From Ardenticatenaceae bacterium (GTDB taxonomy: Bacteria; Chloroflexota; Anaerolineae; Promineifilales; Promineifilaceae): DNA of 64,000 bases. The position numbers and the translations under genes are program-made. Of this stretch, positions 51,656 through 60,459 are shown in pieces. Below the pieces are notes generated by a model, which saw nothing but the letters and a program-made list of their open reading frames with translations, ran no database searches and was not told where the DNA came from. The stretch covers positions 45,359 through 109,358 of the forward strand of contig WYBM01000059.1 of NCBI GenBank assembly GCA_011525915.1, read 5' to 3'. The stretch's first letter is position 1, and every line of letters begins with the position of its first letter.

Positions 51656-52524
51656 GCCCCCAACCCTTCCTGGCCAAACAAGCCAGACGGCCGTATCAGC
51701 AGTACCAGGGCCATCACGGCAAAGATCAGAAAGAGCGAAAATTCCGGAATTAACCACTTGCCAAAGGTGTCTGCTATGCCAATCAGCAGCGCCCCGAAAA
51801 AGGCACCCTTCAACGACCCCAGGCCGCCCACCACCACCACCACCACCGTGAGTATCAAAATCTCAAAGTCCAAGCCAGGATATAACGTGGTAATGGGGGC
51901 ACCCAAGACACCGGCCAGCGCCGCCAGCGCGGTGCCCACGGCAAACACCCCGGCAAAAACACGGTTAATGCTGATCCCCAGGCCGCTGACCATCTGCGAA
52001 TGAGAGACGCCCGCGCGCACGATCGCCCCCAGGCGGGTGCGCCCCATGAACAGGTACAGCCCCAATGCCAGCAGCAGGCCAAAGCCAATAATGGCTGCCC
52101 GGTAAATGGGAAATCGCAGGCCAAAGAGCGGCCATTGCCCGGCCAGCACTGCCGGCGGCGGCACCGATTCCACATAAGCGCCCCAGTTCCATTGAATTAG
52201 ATCAGACATGATCAAAGCTACGCCAAAGGTCAACAAGACCTGCTGCAGATGATGATGGCCGCCATACAGCCGCCGCAGCAAAAATCGCTCAATCAGCAGC
52301 CCCAGGCTGCCCACCAACAGCGGGGCCACAATCACCGCCGGCCAGAATGCCCCCCACTGACGAATGGCCGTCAGGCCGATATAGCCACCCAGCAGGTAAA
52401 AAGCCCCGTGACTCAGGTTGATCACGTTCATCTGGCCGAAGATCAAAGATAGGCCGGCAGCCATAATAAACAATAACATGCTGGCCACCAGGCCATTAAG
52501 AAGTTGCAGGAAGAAGTTGTCCAT
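51652..52524 (-). CDS. livH: Branched-chain-amino-acid-type ABC transporter permease LivH
   Basis: The 290-residue permease has about eight membrane segments with LIFGQMNVINLSHGAFYLLG near the N-terminus and the conserved GLGSLKGAFFGALLIG loop near the C-terminus. It forms the membrane channel with LivM. It lies 104 bases behind livK, a gap filled by a repeat hairpin, which could lower expression of the permease genes relative to the binding protein. Confidence 0.93.
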   Translation of the reverse strand: MDNFFLQLLNGLVASMLLFIMAAGLSLIFGQMNVINLSHGAFYLLGGYIGLTAIRQWGAFWPAVIVAPLLVGSLGLLIERFLLRRLYGGHHHLQQVLLTFGVALIMSDLIQWNWGAYVESVPPPAVLAGQWPLFGLRFPIYRAAIIGFGLLLALGLYLFMGRTRLGAIVRAGVSHSQMVSGLGISINRVFAGVFAVGTALAALAGVLGAPITTLYPGLDFEILILTVVVVVVGGLGSLKGAFFGALLIGIADTFGKWLIPEFSLFLIFAVMALVLLIRPSGLFGQEGLGA

Positions 52525-52532
52525 TGAGCGAT

Positions 52533-52628
52533 AGTCAGTAGGTCAGTGTTCAGTAGGTCAGTGTTCAGTAGGTCAGTGTTCAGTAGGCCAGTCTGCTTAC
52601 TGACCTACTGCTTACTGAATACTGATCA
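52533..52628. repeat. cagt-type tandem repeat and hairpin between livK and livH
   Basis: Three exact 15-bp units aggtcagtgttcagt occupy 52540-52584. The reverse complement ctgacctactg at 52600-52610 can pair with any of the cagtaggtcag copies, so several alternative stems exist. It begins directly at the livK stop. Confidence 0.85.
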
Positions 52629-53852
52629 CTAGCCTTTGGAGTTGTCACCGGGGTCAACGGTTAACCCCAGGTCACTCAAAATGGTGTTGCGTAAAGCGCC
52701 CTCTACCGACTGCACATCGCGGGCATACATGCTTTGTTCTGGGGCCTGCGAATTGGCGTCTAGCTTAAAGGGACCACGTGGGCTGTCAAAGCTGATGCCA
52801 TCCAGTGCTTCAACCATCTTGTCTACGGCCGTGTCCCCTTCTGTGCGCCGCAACATTTCGTCAATAACGTGCGCTGTGTCATAACCCTGAAGGGCAAAAA
52901 CGTCAGCATCGCGCCCGGCGAACGCCTTAAAGTCAGTTTTGAATTGGTTGTTTTGGGCGTTGTCCAGCACATAAGACCAGTGGAGGGTGCTTTTGGTGCC
53001 CAGGGCAGCATTCCCCTGCGCTGGTAGTACGTCTTCTTCCACCATGAACCCGGCGCAGGTAAGCGGCAGCTGCCCGGCCAGGCCAAAGTCGTTGTAGGCG
53101 GTGACAAAGGTCACGGCCGCGCCGCCGCTGTAAAACGCATACACCAGGTCAGCGCCAGCGTCAGCCAATTCGGCCATAAAGGGGGCGGCGTCACCCATGT
53201 TAGGGAATGGGGTACGCTGCACACCTACAATCTCCCCGCCAGCGGCTTCAAAGCTGTTGGTGAACCCGGTGACGTTATCCTCGCCGGCGGCATAATCTGG
53301 TACGCTGATAATGGCTTTTTTGCCGATATTGTTGGCCGCCCAGGTGCCCATGGCAAAGGGGGCCATCCAGTTGGTAAAGGAAGTGCGCCAGACGTAGGGT
53401 GTTTTTGCCGCCCGGCTGAGGGCATTGGCCCCGGCATTGGAACAGATGCAAAGCACCTTGTTGTCATTAAAGTAGTCACGCAGCCCGCCCAGTACACCAG
53501 AACTGACGATGCCGGTGATAAAAGCTACTTCATCCTGTTCCACCAGTTTGCGTGCTTTTTGTTGGGCCACATCGGGGTTAATCTCGGTGTCTTCTTTGAT
53601 GAGTTCAATAGGGCGGCCGGCCAATTCATTGCCGATGGCAGCGAAATACATTTCCATGGCCTGGGTGATGCTCTCCCCCAGCACGGCGTAGATGTCTGAG
53701 TAAGGCAGCAGGACACCAATCTTAATAGGCCCTGAGGCGCCACCGCCACGGCAAGCACCGAGGATGGCCGGCATAGACAGGGCCGCGGCCGTGCCGCCAG
53801 CCATTTGCAAAAAGCTGCGCCGGGATATGGTAAATGGGATTCTCTCGCTCAT
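52629..53852 (-). CDS. livK: ABC transporter substrate-binding protein (LivK type), Tat signal and lipobox
   Basis: The 407-residue binding protein has a twin-arginine signal (SRRSFLQMAGG) ending in a lipobox (ILGAC), so it is likely exported folded and lipidated. The mature part has the two-lobe periplasmic-binding fold with IKIGVLLPYSDIYAVLGES, FITGIVSSG and VYAFYSGGAAVTFV. ATG 53852 has an excellent ribosome site (gaggagg); the frame to 53960 is rejected. The ligand could be an amino acid, an amide or, given pncB in the operon, a pyridine compound. This is inference. Confidence 0.92.
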   Translation of the reverse strand: MSERIPFTISRRSFLQMAGGTAAALSMPAILGACRGGGASGPIKIGVLLPYSDIYAVLGESITQAMEMYFAAIGNELAGRPIELIKEDTEINPDVAQQKARKLVEQDEVAFITGIVSSGVLGGLRDYFNDNKVLCICSNAGANALSRAAKTPYVWRTSFTNWMAPFAMGTWAANNIGKKAIISVPDYAAGEDNVTGFTNSFEAAGGEIVGVQRTPFPNMGDAAPFMAELADAGADLVYAFYSGGAAVTFVTAYNDFGLAGQLPLTCAGFMVEEDVLPAQGNAALGTKSTLHWSYVLDNAQNNQFKTDFKAFAGRDADVFALQGYDTAHVIDEMLRRTEGDTAVDKMVEALDGISFDSPRGPFKLDANSQAPEQSMYARDVQSVEGALRNTILSDLGLTVDPGDNSKG

Positions 53853-53955
53853 GCTTTCCTCCTCTATTGCGTTGTGGAACTGGCCAGCATGCCTCATGAT
53901 GGCCACGTTTCCAGCCAATAAACTTAAAACCACTAGCACTAGTAATTGAAAGTCC

Positions 53956-54035
53956 GTCATCAGTTTTCAGTAGACTATTTCCAGAGGTAGGCCAGCCCTG
54001 AAAACTGCATACTGATGACTGAAAACGGATACTGG
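53956..54035. repeat. cagt-type hairpin repeat behind the creatininase-family gene
   Basis: The arms cagttttcag (53961-53970) and ctgaaaactg (53998-54007) pair perfectly. About 50 bases, 53970-54022, match 35843-35894 with few changes. It lies between the creatininase-family stop and livK. Confidence 0.85.
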
Positions 54036-54797
54036 TCAGGCTAGTAGTTCTTTTACCGTAGCCGCCACCATGTGGGCCAGCGCCGCAAAAATCATGTGGC
54101 CTTCAGCGGCCGATGCCCTGGCCGGATCACCAAAGTAGGCCTGGTCACTGCCGGCTTCTTTAAAGGTGGTTGCGCCGTGATGGCGGATGCGATCTGGTAA
54201 ATCGATCCAGACCGGTGTCAAGTGTTGGCGTTTTTCTTCGCGTACCAACTCTGGCCGGGCGGCCAATATCAGCGAAGTTTCGTAGGCACCGGCGTGGCGT
54301 GCCCCGGCACGGAATTCATCGGTGAGCGTTTTGGCCCACCGGTCATCACGTATGTCTGGGACGGCTACATGGGCAGCGCTGGATTGGTTTACAATGGCGG
54401 CACCGGCTTTGAGGGCGGCAAAATGAGCCGGCTCCAGGTGATGGTTGGAAAAGACAATATAGTTAAAGCCATGCTGCGCCAGCGAGTGGCATACACTGAC
54501 GGCCAGTTGGGTCAATGTCTCTGATGGAATGGTTACTGTGCCGGCAAAGGGCATGCCGAAGTTGGTAACGCCGTAATAAAAGGGTGGGGCAATCACACAC
54601 TGGATGCCCTCCTGGGCCAACAAGAGGGCTGCCTGGCGACATGATTCCCGGGCGATGATGACATCTGTCTCCAGGGGAAGGTGAGGGCCATGAGCCTCGG
54701 TGGCGCCGGTGGGAATGAGGGCCACGGCCGCGTGAGCAGCCAGTGCCGCTACTTCAGGCCAGGTCATTTCAGCAAGGACATTGGGCAAAGTCATCAT
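54036..54797 (-). CDS. Creatininase-family amidohydrolase
   Basis: The 253-residue protein has the metal-binding signature of the family: TGATEAHGPHLPLETD (Glu, His, Asp ligands), FSNHHLEP and GARHAGAYETS with the later Glu. Members open amide rings of creatinine or act as deformylases in cofactor pathways; the substrate here is unknown. Start ATG 54797 or 54794. It precedes livK by 184 bases on the same strand, so it may work on a compound taken up by that transporter. Confidence 0.85.
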   Translation of the reverse strand: MMTLPNVLAEMTWPEVAALAAHAAVALIPTGATEAHGPHLPLETDVIIARESCRQAALLLAQEGIQCVIAPPFYYGVTNFGMPFAGTVTIPSETLTQLAVSVCHSLAQHGFNYIVFSNHHLEPAHFAALKAGAAIVNQSSAAHVAVPDIRDDRWAKTLTDEFRAGARHAGAYETSLILAARPELVREEKRQHLTPVWIDLPDRIRHHGATTFKEAGSDQAYFGDPARASAAEGHMIFAALAHMVAATVKELLA

Positions 54798-54802
54798 ATA
54801 GA

Positions 54803-54835
54803 AGACCTCTCAGGTTTGCAAAACCTGGCAGGTCT
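54803..54835. repeat. 33-bp hairpin repeat upstream of the creatininase-family gene
   Basis: agacct (54803-54808) and aggtct (54830-54835) enclose the inner arms caggttt and aaacctg, giving a long imperfect palindrome with a tiny loop. It lies directly upstream of the creatininase-family start, in the gap to the divergent SDR. Similar AGACCT...AGGTCT hairpins occur as dispersed repeats in several environmental bacteria, from memory. Confidence 0.6.
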
Positions 54836-55008
54836 GGCAATTCTGTTTGCATCATGCACGAAGATGATAAACTAAGACGGTCAATCAGGCCAATGAATAG
54901 CAGAACAGCGTTAAATACCTACCGGACGGTATGTTTCTAATGTATCACCAGGCAGCCAGATTGTCAAATAAGGCTTGCGGGGATATGACGAGGGGTGATG
55001 ATGTGACT

Positions 55009-55770
55009 ATGAAAGAGCAAGTCGTCATTGTAACGGGCGGCGCCCAAGGGATTGGCCGGGCCATTGTTACCGCGTTTGCGGTCACAGGGGCGAGGGTGAT
55101 CATTGCCGATATAAATGAGGCCGCAGCGGCGGCCACGGCCGTGGCCCAGCGCCAGGCCACCGGCCAGACCATCGAGGCTGTGCCCACCGACGTAACCAAT
55201 GTAGAGAGTGTACAGGCGATGACGACCCAGGTGATAGACCGGTTTGGCCGTATCGATGTGCTGGTGAACAATGCCGGCTGGGATACGTTTAGCCTGTTCC
55301 TGGATACAACACCGGCCCTGTGGCAAAAGCTGGTGGCCATTAACTTTCATGGGGTTTTAAATACCTGTTACACGGTACTGCCGCAGATGGTCAAACAGCA
55401 AAGCGGCTGCGTGGTGAACATCGCCTCTGATGCCGGGCGGGGTGGCAGCATGGGCGAGGCGGTGTATGCTGGCTGCAAAGGAGCGATCATCGCGTTTTCC
55501 AAGACCATTGCACGGGAACACGGCCGTGATAACATTCGTGTGAATGTGGTGTCCCCGGGCATCACCAACACCGCCATCCTGCACTCCTTTTACGAGACAG
55601 AACAGGGTGGCAAGGTCATAGACGCCATTACCCGGGCGGTTCCCCTGGGGCGGCGGCCCGGCGAACCGGAGGAGATCGCCCCGGCCGTACTGTTCCTGGC
55701 GTCAGAGGGCGCCCGCTACATCACCGGCCAGGTACTCAGCGTCAACGGCGGCCTGACGATGATGGGCTGA
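55009..55770 (+). CDS. Short-chain dehydrogenase/reductase (FabG-like)
   Basis: This enzyme has the cofactor loop VTGGAQGIGRAI, the acidic residue in IIADINEA (pointing to NAD preference), NNAGWDTF, the catalytic Ser region NIASDAGR and YAGCKGA with the Tyr-Lys pair. The C-terminal VSPGITNT and GQVLSVNGGLTMMG are typical. Starts are uncertain: ATG 55009 gives the family N-terminus, while GTG 55003 and ATG 54985 are also in frame. It precedes argJ by 26 bases and may be co-transcribed. Substrate unknown. Confidence 0.86.
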   Translation: MKEQVVIVTGGAQGIGRAIVTAFAVTGARVIIADINEAAAAATAVAQRQATGQTIEAVPTDVTNVESVQAMTTQVIDRFGRIDVLVNNAGWDTFSLFLDTTPALWQKLVAINFHGVLNTCYTVLPQMVKQQSGCVVNIASDAGRGGSMGEAVYAGCKGAIIAFSKTIAREHGRDNIRVNVVSPGITNTAILHSFYETEQGGKVIDAITRAVPLGRRPGEPEEIAPAVLFLASEGARYITGQVLSVNGGLTMMG

Positions 55771-55796
55771 GCTTTTATAGGGAGACATTGGATTTG

Positions 55797-57044
55797 ATGC
55801 ACATTGACCAATTACCAACTGGCACAGTCACCAGCCCCATGGGGTTCACGGCCGTGGCCGTGCCGGCCGGGCTGAAAAAAGATAACCAGCTTGACTTAGC
55901 TATTGTTATCTCGGCGCAGGATTGCGCCTGTGCCGCCATGTTTACCCGCAACCAGGTAGTGGCCGCACCGGTGATCGTAGACCGGCAGACGCTGGCCGAA
56001 AACAACACGACCATTCGGGTGGTGGTGGCCAACGCCAAAAACGCCAACGCCTGCACCGGTGAGCCAGGGCTGGCCAATGCCCGTGAAACGCAGCGCCTGG
56101 CCGCGGCGGCCCTGGGCATTCAGCCGCATCAGGTGCTGCTGCTCTCAACCGGCGTCATTGGGGTGCCCCTGCCGATGGACAAGATAGGGGCAGGGATTCA
56201 AACGGCCGTGGCCGCCTTAAAACGTGGTGACACGACCGCAGCAGAACATGGTGGTGATGCTGCCGCCAGAGCGATTATGACCACCGATACACGGCCGAAG
56301 CATCTGGCGGTGACGGTGGCCTTGCCCGGCGGCCCGGTCACCATTGGTGGTATGGCCAAGGGCGCGGGCATGATCCACCCGCACATGGCTACCATGCTGG
56401 CCGTGCTGACCACCGACGCCCTGATAGCGCCAGACGTGTTGACAGCGTTACTGCATACGGCCGTCAACGGCTCCTTCAACCGCATCAGCATTGACGGCGA
56501 CACCAGCACCAATGACACAGTGCTGCTGCTGGCCAATGGCCTGAGTGGCACGGCCGTGGCCGATGCTGCCAGCCAGGCGGCCTTTGGCGACGCCCTTCAA
56601 GTGGTCTGTAGGGAGTTGGCCATGATGATCGTCAAAGATGGTGAAGGGGCGACCAAGTTTGTAGAAATTCAGGTGACGGGGGCGCCAACGGCTGCCGATG
56701 CTCACGCTATTGCTAATACGATGGCTACCTCACCATTGGTGAAAACGGCTTTTGCCGGTAGTGACCCCAATTGGGGCCGCTTGCTGGCCGCAGCCGGGCG
56801 GGCCGGGGTACCGTTTAACCAAAACGCGGCGGATTTGTGGGTTGGTGTGGCTGAGGCGCGTGAACTGCACCTGGTGCACCAAGGCACCCCCACCGCGTAC
56901 CAGGAAGCGGCCGCTGCCGCCATCTTTGCCCAACCAGCGTTTAAGGTGTTGTTAACCATAGGGACAGGTGAAAGCACGGCCGTGGTGTGGACGTGTGATC
57001 TTAGCCATGATTATGTTACCATCAATGCCGATTACCGTACCTGA
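55797..57044 (+). CDS. argJ: Bifunctional ornithine acetyltransferase/N-acetylglutamate synthase
   Basis: The 415-residue precursor cleaves itself before the Thr in HPHMATMLAVLTTDA; the sequence KGAGMIHPHMATML is the family signature. It moves acetyl from N-acetylornithine to glutamate, so no ArgE is needed in a cyclic arginine pathway. The C-terminal half has FNRISIDGDTSTNDTV and AFAGSDPNWGRLLAAAGRAG. ATG 55797 is preferred; TTG 55788 and 55794 are in frame nearer to the ggag ribosome site. argH follows two genes later; other arg genes are outside the window. Confidence 0.94.
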   Translation: MHIDQLPTGTVTSPMGFTAVAVPAGLKKDNQLDLAIVISAQDCACAAMFTRNQVVAAPVIVDRQTLAENNTTIRVVVANAKNANACTGEPGLANARETQRLAAAALGIQPHQVLLLSTGVIGVPLPMDKIGAGIQTAVAALKRGDTTAAEHGGDAAARAIMTTDTRPKHLAVTVALPGGPVTIGGMAKGAGMIHPHMATMLAVLTTDALIAPDVLTALLHTAVNGSFNRISIDGDTSTNDTVLLLANGLSGTAVADAASQAAFGDALQVVCRELAMMIVKDGEGATKFVEIQVTGAPTAADAHAIANTMATSPLVKTAFAGSDPNWGRLLAAAGRAGVPFNQNAADLWVGVAEARELHLVHQGTPTAYQEAAAAAIFAQPAFKVLLTIGTGESTAVVWTCDLSHDYVTINADYRT

Positions 57045-57094
57045 GAGGTAAGATGAGCGGGTGAGAAGAAGGCTAGCTCCCTGCCCTAAACCAT

Positions 57095-57304
57095 ATGAAT
57101 CTAATTGATATAGCGATTGTCGCCTGGGGTGTCTATGAACTGTTGGGCATCACCGTCAAACCGGCGTTTTACTGGGAACGCAGCCGCCGTATACGGCTTG
57201 CTCGTGCTCGCCTGGGCGACCGTAACACGACCATTGCTTATACGCTTTTGGGCTTTTTTCTGGTGGGGTTTGGCCTATGGAGTTTGTTTTTACGTGGGGT
57301 TTAG
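57095..57304 (+). CDS. Small two-helix membrane protein
   Basis: The 69-residue product has a hydrophobic N-terminal helix (about 3-20), a short strongly basic loop with WERSRRIRLARARLG, and a second helix (about 47-66). It is unrecognised. It sits between argJ and the M28-like gene on the same strand. No clear ribosome site precedes ATG 57095. The clean two-helix pattern argues for a real gene. Confidence 0.55.
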   Translation: MNLIDIAIVAWGVYELLGITVKPAFYWERSRRIRLARARLGDRNTTIAYTLLGFFLVGFGLWSLFLRGV

Positions 57305-57450
57305 GTAATCGGCAACAATAATTCAACAATAAGATCGCTTTAGGTGTTGCCGATTCCTCGAGGAAACCGCCCAAAACTGATGCGCCAGATTTGCAAAAAC
57401 TTTGTGCGGTTTACCTAGCATTCCCGGCCTACATTTGTTTAGAAAACGTT

Positions 57451-58392
57451 ATGCATGACATTAAATTGATCACACAGTGGAATGTTGATTGGGGGGAACG
57501 TTTCCCCATACGACTTACAAAAAGCCAGAAAAACCAATTTCTGCAAACAGTAGAAAATGAACTGCATCAACGGCATTTTATCACTGAGCGCGTCGCTGTG
57601 AGAAAAGTGTTCGCCGGTGTCAACCTGGTAACAAAATGTGAAGCTCCGCGCGTGATCTTCCTGGCACATTATGATACCCCCACCATTATTCCTTTCTGGT
57701 TTTCCTGGCTCTTCAGGTTGATTGGGCATACCCGGCAGATGGTGGCCATGGTATTGCTGATTGGCCTTTTGCTTATACCCTCACTTTTGCCGGTACCGGC
57801 GGGGTTTGTCACCTTGTTTCATCTGGTGCTTGTCCTTACTTTTTTGGCTTTGCTTATCCCTAACCCCCATAATCGGGAAGATAATACCAGCGGCGTCATA
57901 GGCTTGATGGCGCTGGCAGAATGGCTTAAGACACGCCCAGAGATACAAAAGCAGGTGCAGCTTGTTTTTGTAGACAATGAAGAATGGGGGTTGTTAGGCT
58001 CGGCCGGCTTAAAGAAGGTTTGGGACGCACAGCGTCATCCTTACCGCCAGGCTGCCATCATTAACCTGGATTGCATTTCCAGAGGGCAGGTGCCTTTGCT
58101 TGTTTACCACAGAGTGGGAACCCTGGCCCAGAAGTTACGGCCATACCTGCACAAACATTTGCCAGCTATCCGGATCATTGATATGAAAATTGTGGCCCTT
58201 TCTGACAATTTTACGTTTCGCCGTGAAGGGGCGGTGGATATTTCTTTTGCGGACCCCACGCTTATTCCGGGCGGGTATTACATTTCCAAAATTCATACAC
58301 CAGCAGACAATGACTTTTCCCCTGAAAGGTTGCTGCTACTTATTCAGGGGCTGACAGAATTTTTAGAAGAGGAGATCACAGGCACATCATGA
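57451..58392 (+). CDS. M28-family metallopeptidase-like protein with an internal membrane hairpin
   Basis: The 313-residue protein keeps the whole M28 zinc-ligand set: His and catalytic Asp in FLAHYDTP, the bridging Asp in REDNTSGV, Glu-Glu in VDNEEWGLLGS, Asp in NLDCIS and His in KIHTPADN. Between the first and second motifs lies an insertion of about 60 residues with two hydrophobic helices (about 88-140), which would place the active site at the membrane surface. It is an aminopeptidase or amidase candidate. ATG 57451 is the likely start. The stop overlaps the argH start (ATGA), so it is translationally coupled to arginine synthesis. Why is unclear. Confidence 0.78.
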   Translation: MHDIKLITQWNVDWGERFPIRLTKSQKNQFLQTVENELHQRHFITERVAVRKVFAGVNLVTKCEAPRVIFLAHYDTPTIIPFWFSWLFRLIGHTRQMVAMVLLIGLLLIPSLLPVPAGFVTLFHLVLVLTFLALLIPNPHNREDNTSGVIGLMALAEWLKTRPEIQKQVQLVFVDNEEWGLLGSAGLKKVWDAQRHPYRQAAIINLDCISRGQVPLLVYHRVGTLAQKLRPYLHKHLPAIRIIDMKIVALSDNFTFRREGAVDISFADPTLIPGGYYISKIHTPADNDFSPERLLLLIQGLTEFLEEEITGTS

Positions 58393-59780
58393 CAAAACTA
58401 TGGGGTGGGCGGTTCGCCGGGCAGACGGACGCCCTGGTACACGAATTTAATGCCAGTCTCTCTTTTGACCGGCGGTTGTATGCTGAAGATATTACCGGCA
58501 GCATGGCTTGGGCGCGGGGACTGGTGGGCGCCGGCGTGCTGACGGCCGTGGAAGCAGATGCTATTGTGGCCGGGCTGGCCCAGGTGCGGCAAGAGTTTGA
58601 AAGTGAAACCTTTGCCTTTGCGCCTGGTGATGAGGATATCCACACGGCCGTGGAACGCCGGCTCACAGAGATTGTAGGTGATGTAGGCGGTAAACTGCAC
58701 ACCGGCCGCAGCCGCAATGATCAGGTGGCTACCGGTTTTCGCCTGTGGCTGATGGCGGCCATTGATCATTTGCAGGCACATCTGGCTGATTTACAAAACG
58801 CCCTCATCACAAGTGCCGAAACTCACCTGAATCTGCCTATGCCCGGTTACACCCATCTGCAGCATGCCCAGCCTATCACCTGGGGGCATTGGGTGTTGGC
58901 CCATTTTTGGCCGCTGGTGCGGGACCGGGAACGGCTGGCGCAGGTACGGGCACGCACGGCCGTGCTGCCTCTTGGTTCGGCGGCGCTGGCGGGCACCGCT
59001 TACCCGGTTGACCGGGCATGGCTGGCCCAGGCATTGGGCTTCACGGCCGTCAGCCAGAACAGCCTGGACGCTGTCTCTGACCGGGACTTTGCCGCTGATT
59101 TTTTGTATGGGGCAGCCATGATTGGCCTGCATCTCAGCCGTCTGTCAGAGCAGCTTATCCTGTTTAGCAGCAGCGAGTTTGGTTTTGTGCGCCTGGATGA
59201 TGCCTACAGCACCGGTTCCAGCCTGATGCCACAAAAGAAAAACCCAGATACCCTGGAACTGACACGCGGCAAGGCTGGACGGCTGGTAGGTTACCTCACC
59301 GGGTTGTTAACAACGCTGAAGGGACTGCCCTCTACGTATGACAAAGATTTGCAAGAGGATAAAGAGCCGGTTTTTGCGGCTTTTGACACGCTGTGCCTTA
59401 CTGTTCCTGTTATGGCCGGGCTGGTGGCCTCGCTGGCCCTGAACCCGGAACGTATGGCTGCCCAACTGGAGCCGGGCTTGCTGGCGACCGATCTGGCCGA
59501 TTACCTGGTCAGGCGCGGCCTGCCCTTCCGGCAGGCACACCACGTTGTGGGGGAGGTGGTACAATTGGCCGAGTCAAAAGCAGCCAGCCTGACCGATCTG
59601 ACATTATCTGATTTGCAGGCTGTCAGTGGGATGTTTGGGGAAGACGTGTTGGCGGTTTTTGATGTGCCGGCCGCTTTGGCCAGCCGTCAGGTTACCGGGG
59701 GCACGGCACCGGACGCCTTGCGCGCCCAACTGATGGCCGCAAAGACGGCCGTTTCTTCTGTTTCCATTGTCAAACCTTGA
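58389..59780 (+). CDS. argH: Argininosuccinate lyase
   Basis: The 463-residue enzyme splits argininosuccinate into arginine and fumarate, the last step of arginine synthesis. KLWGGRF opens the chain, HTGRSRNDQVAT and PGYTHLQHAQPI are the substrate-binding loops, and GSSLMPQKKNPD is the fumarase/aspartase superfamily signature with the catalytic Ser. Length and motifs are complete. It overlaps the M28-like gene by four bases. Confidence 0.96.
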   Translation: MTKLWGGRFAGQTDALVHEFNASLSFDRRLYAEDITGSMAWARGLVGAGVLTAVEADAIVAGLAQVRQEFESETFAFAPGDEDIHTAVERRLTEIVGDVGGKLHTGRSRNDQVATGFRLWLMAAIDHLQAHLADLQNALITSAETHLNLPMPGYTHLQHAQPITWGHWVLAHFWPLVRDRERLAQVRARTAVLPLGSAALAGTAYPVDRAWLAQALGFTAVSQNSLDAVSDRDFAADFLYGAAMIGLHLSRLSEQLILFSSSEFGFVRLDDAYSTGSSLMPQKKNPDTLELTRGKAGRLVGYLTGLLTTLKGLPSTYDKDLQEDKEPVFAAFDTLCLTVPVMAGLVASLALNPERMAAQLEPGLLATDLADYLVRRGLPFRQAHHVVGEVVQLAESKAASLTDLTLSDLQAVSGMFGEDVLAVFDVPAALASRQVTGGTAPDALRAQLMAAKTAVSSVSIVKP

Positions 59781-59786
59781 CATACT

Positions 59787-59807
59787 CCCACCGCTGAAGC
59801 GGGTGGG
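59787..59807. other. GC-rich hairpin resembling an IS200/IS605 end
   Basis: The arms cccaccgct and agcgggtggg pair with one bulge, right behind the argH stop. The sequence actcccaccgctgaagcggg is like the terminal hairpins of IS200/IS605-family elements, from memory. No transposase is present. A plain bidirectional terminator between convergent genes is the other reading. Confidence 0.4.
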
Positions 59808-59809
59808 CT

Positions 59810-60223
59810 TTACGGGCTTTTTCTGGTAAAGTGATCAGTTCCCAGGCCAGCACTATCGCCGGCTAGTAACTCCGCGATGGCCTGGAGCAGTTCTGGTTTG
59901 GAAATGGGTTTGGTGATATACCGGTTAGCCCCTGCCTGAAGGCCCGCGTACACAGCCTCTGCCTGTGTGCGGGCGCTGAGCAAGATAATAGGCAAATGAG
60001 CGGTCTCTGGCCGGCTGCGTATTTTCTGGCAGGTTGCAAAGCCGTCCATATTGGGCATCATTACGTCCAGAATGACCATATCTGGCGGCTGCTGGGCAAT
60101 GACTTCCAAAGCATGCTGCCCATCTTCGGCTTCTACAATGACAAAACCATCGCGTTCCAGCATCAGACGGAGCAGTTTACGGGTCATGTCTTCATCGTCT
60201 ACTACCAAAATCAGGCTGTTCAC
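59810..60223 (-). CDS. Single-domain response regulator
   Basis: This 137-residue receiver domain has the acidic pair in LVVDDED, the phosphoacceptor Asp in MVILDVMMPNMDG, Ser in ILLSAR and Lys in YITKPIS. It resembles DivK/PleD-type receivers. The last 15 residues are polar and end close to the argH hairpin. It is divergent from the REC-CpaE gene (gap 236 bases), and the two may respond to a shared kinase outside the window. Confidence 0.9.
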   Translation of the reverse strand: MNSLILVVDDEDMTRKLLRLMLERDGFVIVEAEDGQHALEVIAQQPPDMVILDVMMPNMDGFATCQKIRSRPETAHLPIILLSARTQAEAVYAGLQAGANRYITKPISKPELLQAIAELLAGDSAGLGTDHFTRKSP

Positions 60224-60459
60224 TGTGTTTCTCCTGGTGAGAAATAGGCGGTAAGATGGCCTTTCATCCTCATCACCACATATGAATCATTAAGTATGAT
60301 AGATAATAGCCTAATGGTTTTGCGCTTAAGGTGGTACTGGTGTCTGCAAAAGTTCACGGCGTGTTCACGTTTATGGCCTATGATGTCAGGAGTATTGTCA
60401 TAAAACCTGCCTATGGTTGCATCAATTACAGGTATAATGGTAAGTATAGGGTTATAAAG

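Noticed and set aside
49860..51757. Longer starts for livG (50876) and livM (51757)
   Set aside because: The added leaders lie inside the preceding genes in another frame; ATGA overlaps mark the true starts at 50654 and 51655.
26687..54865. Shared 14-mer tcatgcacgaagat at 26687 and 54852
   Set aside because: A few repeated 14-mers are expected by chance in 64 kb, and the flanks match only weakly.
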